NCBI RefSeq assembly: GCF_001730685.1
Contig: NZ_MDJR01000010.1
Coordinates: 1-42,946 of the forward strand
Length of the DNA stretch: 42,946 nt
DNA from: Caloranaerobacter ferrireducens
Lineage (GTDB): Bacteria > Bacillota > Clostridia > Tissierellales > Thermohalobacteraceae
Direction of reading: 5' to 3'
Below the pieces are notes generated by a model, which ran no database searches, was not told where the DNA came from, and worked only from the letters and a program-made list of their open reading frames with translations. Shown here one piece after another: positions 1 through 8,097 of the stretch. Made by a program: the position numbers and the translations under genes. The stretch's first letter is position 1. Each line of letters opens with the position of its first letter.

Positions 1-7
1 TTTGTTT

Positions 8-31
8 AAGTGGCCTTTGGCCACTTTTTTT
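8..31 (+). terminator. Intrinsic terminator of an upstream gene
   Basis: An 8-bp stem AAGTGGCC/GGCCACTT with a TTT loop is followed by a run of T. It must end transcription of a gene lying left of the window. Confidence 0.8.
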
Positions 32-50
32 CTATTTGTCTAAGAAAGTT

Positions 51-112
51 TATAATTTTCTATGGATTATAAAAGCGAATGCTTGAAAGAATTTAGTTTT
101 TTCTTTCGCATG
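51..112. repeat. Dispersed intergenic repeat (two modules)
   Basis: Positions 51-75 match the reverse complement of 10737-10761 at 24 of 25 bases. Positions 79-111 fold as ATGC-TT-GAAAG ... CTTTC-GCAT and resemble, in reverse orientation, the hairpin at 17034-17073. The two modules sit next to each other only here. No coding potential is seen; this looks like a dispersed palindromic repeat in the leader of the regulator gene. Confidence 0.55.
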
Positions 113-228
113 AGAGTTATTTTCATAAATATTTTACTTTGTCTACAAGCTCTAATACTATTTATCTATAAAAATACATATTATTTATAACATAAAGGAA
201 TTGTAAACCGATTAAAGGGGTGATATCT

Positions 229-2877
229 ATGCAGGATATTATTAGTATAAGTCAAAATAAGTGCAAACAATGCTATTCTTGTGTTCGAAATTGTCCTGCC
301 AAAGCTGTACAAATAGAAAGTGGACAGGCTAAAATAGTTCATTCAAGATGCATTAATTGTGGTAAGTGTATTAAAAGTTGTCCTCAAGAAGCTAAAATAG
401 TTATTGATAGTAAAGGAAAAACACTTAGTATATTAAGAGAAAATGATACAGTTATAGCCTGCATAGCTCCCTCATTTATAGTAAGTTTTCATGAATATAA
501 TTATAAAAAGATAGTTGGGGCTTTAAAAGAAGTTGGTTTCTCAGAAGTATGGGAAGTTGCAGTAGGTGCAGAGTATATTGTTGAAGCTATCAGTCAGTAT
601 ATTAAAAATAAAGAAAATAATCTTTTTTTAAGTTCTCCTTGTCCTGCATTTATATCTTTAATAGAAAAGCATTATCCAGAAATGATAAAGTATCTTTTGC
701 CTTTTGTATCACCTATGATTGCTACAGGAAAAATTATTAGAAAGCTACACAAAAACAAAAATATTAAGATAGTTTTTATTGGGCCTTGTGTAGCAAAAAA
801 GTGTGAAGCATTAGAGCCACAATTTGACGGAATTATAGATAGTGTACTTACGTTTGATGAGTTAAAAGATATTTTTGCAATTAAAGGTATTAATATTGAG
901 AATGCTCAAGAAATGGATTTTGATAGTATATATTGCAATGAAGGAAAGTTATTTCCTTTATCAGGAGGGTTATTGGGGAATCTTAAATCCTTATATAATT
1001 TGAAAGAAAGTGAATATGTAGTTATAGATAATGATAAAGATTGTGTTGAATTAATAAATGCTATTAAAGCTGGTAAATTTAAAGGTAAGTTTGTTGATGT
1101 TTTAATGTGTAGAGGATGTATAGATGGACCTAAGATTGATAGCAGTTTAAACTATTATGAAAGAATTAATAAGATTTATGAATACATAAAAAATAGTGCT
1201 AAAAAAGCAAAAAAACGAAATATAAAATTAGAATTAGATTTTATAAGGTATTATAGAAATAAAAGAAGTATATTACCTTATCCTACAGAAAGCGAAATAC
1301 AGAGAATATTAAATATGACTAATAAATTTACTAAAGAAGATGAACTGAATTGTGGTGCATGTGGATATAGTACATGCAGAGATAAAGCAATAGCTGTATT
1401 TCAGGGAATTGCAGAAGTGGATATGTGTTTACCATATCTTATTTCTAAAAAGACTAAACTAGTTGAACAATTATCTGAAACATTAAAGGAGACAGAAAAC
1501 TTAAAGGATGAATTAGAAGCGGTTATTGAGTCATCGTATGATGGTCTTGTAGTTACAGATGGAGAGGGTAGAATATTGAAAACAAATTCAGCGTGGAGGA
1601 AAATGGTAGGATATGAAACTAAAAAAGAAGAATCCGTTAAAGATATAGAAAGTAAAAATATTATTTTTCCTTCAGCAACTTTATTAGTATTAAAGGAAAA
1701 AAGAAGAATATCTTTTATTCAGCATTCTCATAATGGTAAAGAGTATTTGGCAACAGCTACACCTATATTTGATAGCAATTCCTCAATAAAAAGGGTAGTA
1801 ACTAATATAAGAGATATAGATGAATTAAATAGATTAAGAGATCAAATAGAAGAAACTAGAAAACTGCAAAAATATTACAAAGAGACTAAAAGCAGAACAT
1901 ATAACAAAGAATATCACAATGAGAATATTGTAGCTAACAGTATTGAATTTGGAGAAGTATTAAGTTTAGCAAGTAGTGTAGCGAAAGTTGATTCTACAGT
2001 TTTGATTTTAGGGGAGTCAGGGGTAGGAAAAGAGATTGTTGCAAATTTTATACATAATCTAAGTACAAGAAAGGATAAGCCTTTTATTAAAATTAATTGT
2101 GGTGCTATACCAGATAATTTGATTGAATCTGAGTTATTTGGATATGAAACAGGTGCTTTTACAGGAGCAAAAAAGAAAGGCAAACCAGGACTTATAGAAC
2201 TTGCACATGAAGGAACATTATTTCTTGATGAAATAGGAGAGATTCCTTTAAATTTGCAGGTTAAATTATTAAGGGTTATACAAGAAAGAAAAATTATGAG
2301 AATAGGGGGGATAAGAGAAAAGTATGTAGATGTAAGAATAATAGCTGCTACAAATAGAGATTTATATGATATGGTGCAAAAAGGAGAGTTTAGAGCTGAT
2401 TTATACTATAGATTGAATGTAGTTCCTATCGAAATACCTCCACTGAGAAAAAGAAAAACTGATATTCTTCCACTATGTTATCATTTTTTAGAGATATTTA
2501 ATTCGAAATATAGGTGTAATAAAAGGTTATCTAAATCAGTTGAAAGGATTCTTGAAGATTATAATTGGCCTGGAAATGTACGTGAGTTGGAAAACTTAAT
2601 TGAAAGAGTAGTGGTTACTACACCAAGTGATGTGATAGATATTAAAGATTTGCCTATGTTTTTATTAAATACTAATGATTATTGTAAGAAAGTAGATATA
2701 GAGGGGATATTACCTTTAAAGGAAGCTGTTGAGTTAGTTGAGAAGAAATTGATTGAAAAAGCATATAGAAAATACAAATCTACTTATGAGATGGCAAAAG
2801 TATTAGGTGTTAATCAGTCAACAGTTGTAAGAAAGATACAGAAATATATAAAGAGTAATGCTTTAGAGCATGATTAA
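229..2877 (+). CDS. Sigma54-dependent activator with [FeFe]-hydrogenase-like sensor module
   Basis: An 882-residue multidomain regulator. In order it shows two [4Fe-4S] ferredoxin motifs (CKQCYSCVRNCP and CINCGKCIKSCP, about residues 10-55). A hydrogenase large-subunit-like domain follows (about 70-340) with L1-like SSPCPAF, L2-like GPCVAKKCEA and an eroded L3-like VLMCRGCIDGP. Then come a CGACGYSTC cluster (about 380-400), a PAS domain (about 430-530), a sigma54 AAA+ domain with Walker A GESGVGKE and the GAFTGA loop (about 570-800), and a C-terminal Fis-type helix-turn-helix. The start is the ATG at 229, eight bases after AAAGGGG; an upstream in-frame GTG overlaps that site. Sigma54 activators often control adjacent operons, and the hydrogenase operon downstream has a sigma54 promoter, so redox- or H2-responsive control of it is inferred. 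The altered H-cluster motifs suggest sensing rather than catalysis. Confidence 0.88.
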   Translation: MQDIISISQNKCKQCYSCVRNCPAKAVQIESGQAKIVHSRCINCGKCIKSCPQEAKIVIDSKGKTLSILRENDTVIACIAPSFIVSFHEYNYKKIVGALKEVGFSEVWEVAVGAEYIVEAISQYIKNKENNLFLSSPCPAFISLIEKHYPEMIKYLLPFVSPMIATGKIIRKLHKNKNIKIVFIGPCVAKKCEALEPQFDGIIDSVLTFDELKDIFAIKGINIENAQEMDFDSIYCNEGKLFPLSGGLLGNLKSLYNLKESEYVVIDNDKDCVELINAIKAGKFKGKFVDVLMCRGCIDGPKIDSSLNYYERINKIYEYIKNSAKKAKKRNIKLELDFIRYYRNKRSILPYPTESEIQRILNMTNKFTKEDELNCGACGYSTCRDKAIAVFQGIAEVDMCLPYLISKKTKLVEQLSETLKETENLKDELEAVIESSYDGLVVTDGEGRILKTNSAWRKMVGYETKKEESVKDIESKNIIFPSATLLVLKEKRRISFIQHSHNGKEYLATATPIFDSNSSIKRVVTNIRDIDELNRLRDQIEETRKLQKYYKETKSRTYNKEYHNENIVANSIEFGEVLSLASSVAKVDSTVLILGESGVGKEIVANFIHNLSTRKDKPFIKINCGAIPDNLIESELFGYETGAFTGAKKKGKPGLIELAHEGTLFLDEIGEIPLNLQVKLLRVIQERKIMRIGGIREKYVDVRIIAATNRDLYDMVQKGEFRADLYYRLNVVPIEIPPLRKRKTDILPLCYHFLEIFNSKYRCNKRLSKSVERILEDYNWPGNVRELENLIERVVVTTPSDVIDIKDLPMFLLNTNDYCKKVDIEGILPLKEAVELVEKKLIEKAYRKYKSTYEMAKVLGVNQSTVVRKIQKYIKSNALEHD

Positions 2878-2899
2878 ATGCAGTAATGCATTATTTAGT

Positions 2900-2959
2900 A
2901 GTCAATAGTTAGTAGTCGATAGATTTTTGTCTATCGACTATTATCTATTGACTTTTTTT
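2900..2959 (+). terminator. Terminator with extended two-part stem
   Basis: Outer stem AGTCAATAG/CTATTGACT and inner stem TAGTCGATAGA/TCTATCGACTA are separated by a small internal mismatch, then a T-run follows. It lies directly after the sigma54 regulator gene. The inner palindrome might also act as an upstream activator site for the promoter near 3010, but that is speculation. Confidence 0.75.
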
Positions 2960-3007
2960 ATCTAGTATCTAGTTTCTAGTACCAAGTACCTAGCCCCTAG
3001 TATCTAT

Positions 3008-3025
3008 TTGGCATAAATTATGCAT
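3008..3025 (+). promoter_or_regulatory. Sigma54 (-24/-12) promoter of hydrogenase operon 1
   Basis: The sequence TTGGCATAAATTATGCAT has the invariant GG (3010-3011) and GC (3022-3023) separated by exactly 10 bases, matching the sigma54 consensus TGGCAC-N5-TTGCW with two substitutions. It is 32 bases before the first ribosome binding site of the operon and directly downstream of a gene encoding a sigma54 activator. Confidence 0.75.
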
Positions 3026-3056
3026 TTTATATTTAGCAAATAAAGGGGGGTTAGAT

Positions 3057-3416
3057 ATGAGGTTTAATGATTTCTATCAGAATTTAAGAAAATCAGCTGA
3101 GGAAGCTATAAAAAACAAGAGAGAAAATGGGAAAATAAGAGCCGTATTAGGATATTCAATATGCAGTGTAAGTGTTGGAGCTAATGAAGTACTAAGATCA
3201 ATGCAGGAAGTTTTAGTTGAAGCAGATATTGACAATGTAATATTAGAAACTACTGGCTGTATAGGACTTTGCTCTAAGGAACCATTATTAGATATATATA
3301 TGCCAAATGGTGAGAGATACACTTATGAATTAGTAACGCCTTCGAAAGCTAGAGCTATAGTTATTTCTCATTCTCTTTATGGAGAGCCAATGGAAGAATG
3401 GTTACTAAAAATGTAA
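3057..3416 (+). CDS. Thioredoxin-like [2Fe-2S] subunit of NAD(P)-linked hydrogenase (HndB-like)
   Basis: A 119-residue protein resembling the small HndB subunit, or the N-terminal thioredoxin-like ferredoxin domain fused to NuoF/HydB in other bacteria. It probably relays electrons within the hydrogenase complex. Visible cysteines are C36, C68 and C72 (GCIGLC), so only three of the usual four cluster ligands are present; another residue may be the fourth, or the cluster may be modified. It is the first gene of operon 1, with a GGGGGG ribosome binding site, 12 bases before hydC. The second hydrogenase operon at 39017 has no counterpart. Confidence 0.8.
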   Translation: MRFNDFYQNLRKSAEEAIKNKRENGKIRAVLGYSICSVSVGANEVLRSMQEVLVEADIDNVILETTGCIGLCSKEPLLDIYMPNGERYTYELVTPSKARAIVISHSLYGEPMEEWLLKM

Positions 3417-3428
3417 GGGGGGATATAT

Positions 3429-3902
3429 ATGAATTTGCAGCAAATGGTATTAGGGATAATTGAGGAGAAAGGGAATACAAAAGATAAGTTGATCGAGATA
3501 CTACTTGAAATACAATCAAGAACAGAAGGTAATTATGTACCGAAGGAAACTTTAAAAATAATCTCAGAGTCGTTAGATATACCACTAAGTAAAGTTTATG
3601 GAGTAGCAACATTTTATTCAATGTTATCTATTAAAGGAAGAGGTAAGTATGTTATTCAGATTTGTAATAGTGCACCATGTTATATTTCGGGTTCTTCTGA
3701 TATTGTAAAAGCTTTTGAAGAAGTTTTAGGAATAAAAATGGGAGAAGTAACACAGGATGGAATGTTTTCATTAGAATATACAAGTTGTATAGGGGCGTGT
3801 AATTTAGCTCCAGCAGTAAAGATAAATGATAAAGTATATGGAAACTTAGATAAAAATAAGATAATCGAGATATTAGATTCATTAAGAAAGGAGGGGAAGT
3901 AA
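3429..3902 (+). CDS. hydC: NADH-linked hydrogenase, NuoE-like [2Fe-2S] subunit
   Basis: A 157-residue NuoE/HydC/HndA family protein. The thioredoxin-like [2Fe-2S] ligands are visible as C79, C84 (CNSAPC), C120 and C124 (CIGAC), and the N-terminal helical part carries the family pattern VPKE...IPLSKVYGVATFYSM. It passes electrons between the flavin subunit and the hydrogenase subunit of a soluble cytoplasmic complex. Its stop overlaps the start of hydB (TAATG at 3900-3904), implying translational coupling. The paralogue at 39017 has the same four ligands. Confidence 0.93.
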   Translation: MNLQQMVLGIIEEKGNTKDKLIEILLEIQSRTEGNYVPKETLKIISESLDIPLSKVYGVATFYSMLSIKGRGKYVIQICNSAPCYISGSSDIVKAFEEVLGIKMGEVTQDGMFSLEYTSCIGACNLAPAVKINDKVYGNLDKNKIIEILDSLRKEGK

Positions 3903-5194
3903 TGGTGAATTTGGTTTCTAGATTATGTGGTAAGTTAGATCCTTTGTCAATAGATGATTATAGAGAAAATGGTGGTTTTAAAAGTTTAGAAAAAGCTTTA
4001 TTCAAAATGAAACCAATAGATGTTATTGATGAGATAAAAAAGTCAAATTTGAAAGGAAGAGGTGGAGCTGCATTTCCAACAGGACTAAAATGGCAGTTTG
4101 TATTTATGGAAGAAAGTGATGAGAAATATGTGATATGTAATGCAGATGAAGGAGAACCAGGAACTTTTAAAGATAAGGTATTATTAGATGGCTGTCCACT
4201 TCAGATTATAGAGGGTATGCTTATAGCTGGTTATGCAGTAGGTGCTAAAAAAGGATTTATATATATAAGAGGTGAATATCCAAAATCAAGAGAACTACTG
4301 ATTGAAGCAGTCGATAGACTGAAAAAAGAAGGTTATTTAGGCAAAAATATTTTGGGTAGTGATTTTAGTTTTGATATCGAAATTAGATCAGGAGCTGGAG
4401 CATATGTATGCGGTGAAGAGACTGCATTAATAGAGTCTATTGAAGGTAATCCTGGAAGGTCTAGATTTAAACCTCCATATCCTCCTAATAAAGGTTTATG
4501 GGGAAAACCAACTCTTGTAAATAATGTTGAAACACTTGCTAACATTCCGGTTATTTTAGAAATAGGAGCTGAAAATTATAAAAAGTATGGAACAGAATCA
4601 AGTAGTGGAACTAAGCTTATTTCCGTATCTGGAAGTGTAGTAAATAAAGGGGTTTATGAGGTGGAATTTGGTATTACCTTAAGAGAGATTATATATGATA
4701 TTTGTGGTGGACTTGTGAAGGATAGGAATTTGAAGTTTGTACAACTAGGTGGTTCTTCAGGCGCTTGTATACCTGCTGACATGTTAGATTTAAGACTTGA
4801 TTTCGATGAGTTAAGAAATCATGGTATAGGATTAGGTTCTGGAGCAATTTTAGTTGTAGATGAGAACACATGTGTAGTTGATTTTATAAAAGTAACTTCT
4901 CAGTTTTTCCAGCATGAGTCATGTGGTAAATGTACACCATGTAGAGAAGGTAACTATCATTTAGTTAGGACGCTAAAAAGAATAACAGAAGGAAAAGGTA
5001 GTGAAAGAGATTTAGAATTGTTAAAAAATATTTCTGATGTTATGGAGCAGTGTTCATTATGCGGGTTAGGTCAAGCAGCTCCAACTGCTTTGATAACTAC
5101 AATGAAATATTTTAAAGAAGAATATGAAGAGCATTTAAAAGGATATTGTAGAGCAGGAAAATGCACCTTTAAAGGAGGTGTTCTAGATGACTAA
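3902..5194 (+). CDS. hydB: NADH-linked hydrogenase, NuoF-like flavoprotein subunit
   Basis: A 430-residue NuoF/HydB/HndC-type subunit that carries FMN, the NAD(H) site and a [4Fe-4S] cluster. Visible motifs are GRGGAAFPTGLKW (about 52-64), NADEGEPGTFKD (about 80-91), the FMN-loop GAGAYVCGEETAL (about 165-177), cluster motif ESCGKCTPCREG and the downstream CSLCGLGQ. It ends shortly after CRAGKC, so the C-terminal two-[4Fe-4S] ferredoxin domain found in longer HydB/HndC proteins is missing, and no fragment of it is left between this gene and hydA, which overlaps it by 8 bases. The N-terminal thioredoxin-like domain is likewise separate (gene at 3057). Confidence 0.93.
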   Translation: MVNLVSRLCGKLDPLSIDDYRENGGFKSLEKALFKMKPIDVIDEIKKSNLKGRGGAAFPTGLKWQFVFMEESDEKYVICNADEGEPGTFKDKVLLDGCPLQIIEGMLIAGYAVGAKKGFIYIRGEYPKSRELLIEAVDRLKKEGYLGKNILGSDFSFDIEIRSGAGAYVCGEETALIESIEGNPGRSRFKPPYPPNKGLWGKPTLVNNVETLANIPVILEIGAENYKKYGTESSSGTKLISVSGSVVNKGVYEVEFGITLREIIYDICGGLVKDRNLKFVQLGGSSGACIPADMLDLRLDFDELRNHGIGLGSGAILVVDENTCVVDFIKVTSQFFQHESCGKCTPCREGNYHLVRTLKRITEGKGSERDLELLKNISDVMEQCSLCGLGQAAPTALITTMKYFKEEYEEHLKGYCRAGKCTFKGGVLDD

Positions 5195-6908
5195 AGTGAA
5201 GGTTTTTATAGATGACAAAGAAGTAATAGTAGATGAAGGGACTACGATACTTGAAGCTGCAAAAAAGGCAAATATTAACATTCCAACTCTTTGCTATCAT
5301 CCAGACCAAAAAATAAAGGGGATTTGTAGGATTTGTATAGTTGAAATTGAGGGTCAAAAGAATTTTTCAGCTTCATGTTGTACACCAGTTAGAGATGGTA
5401 TGAGAGTGAGAACTAATACAAGAAGAGTTAGAGAAGCAAGAAAAAGTATAATGGAATTTATTTTAGCAAGACATGATGGTGATTGTTTGACATGTATTAG
5501 AAATGGAAATTGTGAACTACAAAAATTAAGTGAAGAACTAAATATAAAAGAAATAAAATATGATAGGATAGCAGAAAATTTACCACTTGATGAATCTAAT
5601 CCTTCAATAGTTAGAAATCCTAATAAATGTATTAAATGTGGAAGATGTATAGAAGTATGTCATGATGTACAAGGAGTTGGTGCAATAGATGCTATCAATA
5701 GAAGTAGTGACTTAAAAATTTTACCTGGATTATATGAAAAATTAAGTGATGTTGCATGTGTATATTGTGGTCAATGTATTAATGTTTGTCCAGTAGGTGC
5801 TATATACGAGAAAGAAGATATTGAAAGAGTATGGGATGTATTAGAGGATAAAAGTAAACATGTGGTTGTACAAATGGCACCTGCAGTCAGAGTATCATTA
5901 GGGGAAATATTTGGATTTAAACCAGGTAGTATAGTTACAGGGAAAATAGTAGCTTTCTTAAAGGCTATAGGATTTGACAGAGTTTTTGATACAAATTTTA
6001 CAGCTGACTTAACAATAGTAGAGGAAGGAAATGAACTACTCTATAGGATAAAAAATGGAGGAAAGCTTCCTATGATAACATCATGTAGTCCAGGTTGGAT
6101 AAGATATATAGAGTTTTTCTATCCTGAGCTATTAGAGCATGTTTCTACGTGTAAATCACCACAGCAAATGTTCGGGGCTTTAGCTAAAACATATTATGCT
6201 CAAAAATTTGGAATAGATCCTAAAGATATAGTTGTAGTATCTATTATGCCATGTACTGCTAAAAAAGCAGAGGTAGTTAGAGAGGGAATGGATAGTTCAG
6301 GCTATCAAGATGTGGACATTGTTTTAACAACTAGAGAATTAGGTAAGATGATTAAAGAATCAAGAATACAACTAGAAGATTTAGAAGAGGTAGAATTTGA
6401 TAAACCGTTTGGAATTGCGACAGGAGCAGGTGCTATATTTGGAGCTACTGGTGGGGTAATGGAGGCTGCGCTTAGAACAGTGTATGAAAAGGTGACAGGT
6501 AAAGAGCTTAAAAAAGTAGAATTTACTGCTTTAAGAGGAATAGATGAATATAAAGAAGCGAAAGTAGAAATGGATAATGTAAAAGTAAAAGTAGCAGTAG
6601 TTAACGGTCTTAAAAATGCTAAAATGATTCTTGATATGATTAAAGAAGGTAAGGCAGACTATCATTTTATTGAAGTAATGTGTTGTCCTGGTGGTTGTAT
6701 AGGTGGTGGTGGTCAGCCTATACCAAATACAAATGAGATTAAGAAGAAAAGAATAGAAGCTATTTATAATGTAGATATTTCATATGCTATAAGAAAATCT
6801 CATTTAAATCCTGTGGTAAATGTACTTTATGAAGAATTTTTACAAGAGCCTCTAGGGCATAAGTCTCATCAATTACTTCATACTCATTATATTAATAGAA
6901 AAAATTAA
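5187..6908 (+). CDS. hydA: [FeFe]-hydrogenase catalytic subunit (operon 1)
   Basis: A 573-residue catalytic subunit (HydA/HndD type) reducing protons or oxidising H2 at the H-cluster. Domains in order: [2Fe-2S] ferredoxin (C36, C47, C50, C64); His-Cys [4Fe-4S] (RHDGDCLTCIRNGNC, about 95-109); two [4Fe-4S] motifs (CIKCGRCIEVC, CVYCGQCINVCP); H-cluster domain with L1 TSCSPGW (about 297-303), L2 MPCTAKKAE and L3 MCCPGGCIGGGGQP; C-terminal small-subunit-like tail ending near HKSHQLLHTHY. L1 has Ser where clostridial CpI-type enzymes have the second of two adjacent Cys. Start ATG follows AAAGGAGGTG and overlaps hydB by 8 bases. Confidence 0.95.
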   Translation: MTKVKVFIDDKEVIVDEGTTILEAAKKANINIPTLCYHPDQKIKGICRICIVEIEGQKNFSASCCTPVRDGMRVRTNTRRVREARKSIMEFILARHDGDCLTCIRNGNCELQKLSEELNIKEIKYDRIAENLPLDESNPSIVRNPNKCIKCGRCIEVCHDVQGVGAIDAINRSSDLKILPGLYEKLSDVACVYCGQCINVCPVGAIYEKEDIERVWDVLEDKSKHVVVQMAPAVRVSLGEIFGFKPGSIVTGKIVAFLKAIGFDRVFDTNFTADLTIVEEGNELLYRIKNGGKLPMITSCSPGWIRYIEFFYPELLEHVSTCKSPQQMFGALAKTYYAQKFGIDPKDIVVVSIMPCTAKKAEVVREGMDSSGYQDVDIVLTTRELGKMIKESRIQLEDLEEVEFDKPFGIATGAGAIFGATGGVMEAALRTVYEKVTGKELKKVEFTALRGIDEYKEAKVEMDNVKVKVAVVNGLKNAKMILDMIKEGKADYHFIEVMCCPGGCIGGGGQPIPNTNEIKKKRIEAIYNVDISYAIRKSHLNPVVNVLYEEFLQEPLGHKSHQLLHTHYINRKN

Positions 6909-6923
6909 ATATATATCATTAGT

Positions 6924-6970
6924 CAAGCCCCCTTACACATAAAATTAATAATGGAGTGTTAGGGGGCTTG
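6924..6970 (+). promoter_or_regulatory. Hairpin enclosing the ribosome binding site of the YkvI-like gene
   Basis: CAAGCCCCCT (6924-6933) pairs perfectly with AGGGGGCTTG (6961-6970), extended by ACAC/GTGT after a T/T mismatch. The right arm contains the AGGGGG ribosome binding site of the gene starting at 6974. No T-run follows, so this looks more like a translation-masking stem than a terminator for hydA. Confidence 0.6.
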
Positions 6971-6973
6971 TCT

Positions 6974-8014
6974 ATGAAAAGTGGAAAATGGATAAATTTA
7001 TCTTTTATATATATCGGAACGGTTATAGGTGCAGGTTTTGCATCAGGCCAGGAGATAATAAAATTTTTTGGAGTGTTTGGTATTAAAGGATTATTAGGAA
7101 TTATAGTTTCAGGAATATTATTTTGTATTATAGGAATTATTATTTTAGTTTCTGTATATAAAAATGATTTAAATGGGTATCAGGATTTTTTAATTTCAAT
7201 ATTTGGGAATAAGTTAAGTGCTACATTTGAATTTATAATATTATTTTTCTTATTCGGTGGATATTGTGTTATGTTAGCTGGTAGTGGTGCTATTTTTTTC
7301 GAACAGTTTCATTTGCCTTACAGTATTGGTATATTTATTATGGGGATAGCTACATTAATAACTTTTTTATTTAGTATTAAAGGTATTTCAGTAGTGAATG
7401 AAATAATAGTTCCGTTATTATTAGTAGGTATTATTACATTAAGTATGCTTGTGATTTCAAAAGAGGGTTTAGTATTTAGTAATTATAAAGGGGCTGAAAT
7501 TTCGACAACTGGCAATTGGTTAACCTCATCGATAATTTATGTAAGTTATAATTGTATACCTGTTTTAGTTGTAATGAGCACTTTGTCATCGATAATACCT
7601 AATAAAACAGAAGCTATTAAAGGAGGGCTATTTGGCGGATTAGGTCTTGGAGTATTAGCTATCTTTATACTTGTTCCATTACTAATACTCTATACAGATG
7701 TTTTTGGTCTTGAGATTCCTATGTTAAAAACAGCTGAATATTTGGGCAAAAACGGCGAAACAATTTATAGTTTAATATTGTGGTGTGCAATGTTTACTAC
7801 AGCGATAGCAAATGGTTTTGGATGTATAAGAAGGGTGTCAAAGATTACTAGAATAGACGAAAGATTATTTTCAATATTATTTGTATTTTTAACAATACCC
7901 ATGGCAAAGGTTGGTTTTTCAAGATTAATATCAATATTATATCCATTATATGGTGTAGTAGGAATTCCTATTTTAGTTTCAATTATTTTAAGCTTTATAC
8001 TTAAGAAGATTTAG
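6974..8014 (+). CDS. YkvI-like multipass membrane protein (APC-superfamily-like transporter)
   Basis: A 346-residue, very hydrophobic protein with about ten membrane segments and a glycine-rich first segment (IGTVIGAGFASGQEII) typical of the YkvI family and distantly of amino-acid/sodium symporters. The substrate is unknown. The start is the ATG at 6974, seven bases after AGGGGG; an in-frame ATG at 6956 lies inside the hairpin with no ribosome binding site. Translation may be controlled by the 6924-6970 stem. It stands alone after the hydrogenase operon, with no sequence evidence that it serves it. Confidence 0.75.
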   Translation: MKSGKWINLSFIYIGTVIGAGFASGQEIIKFFGVFGIKGLLGIIVSGILFCIIGIIILVSVYKNDLNGYQDFLISIFGNKLSATFEFIILFFLFGGYCVMLAGSGAIFFEQFHLPYSIGIFIMGIATLITFLFSIKGISVVNEIIVPLLLVGIITLSMLVISKEGLVFSNYKGAEISTTGNWLTSSIIYVSYNCIPVLVVMSTLSSIIPNKTEAIKGGLFGGLGLGVLAIFILVPLLILYTDVFGLEIPMLKTAEYLGKNGETIYSLILWCAMFTTAIANGFGCIRRVSKITRIDERLFSILFVFLTIPMAKVGFSRLISILYPLYGVVGIPILVSIILSFILKKI

Positions 8015-8097
8015 AAGTTTAAAACAGAAGGATTTTACCTGAGAAAAAAGAATAATAAACTATAGGCTAAATAGCTTTACTGAAGGAGTTGGAGATT

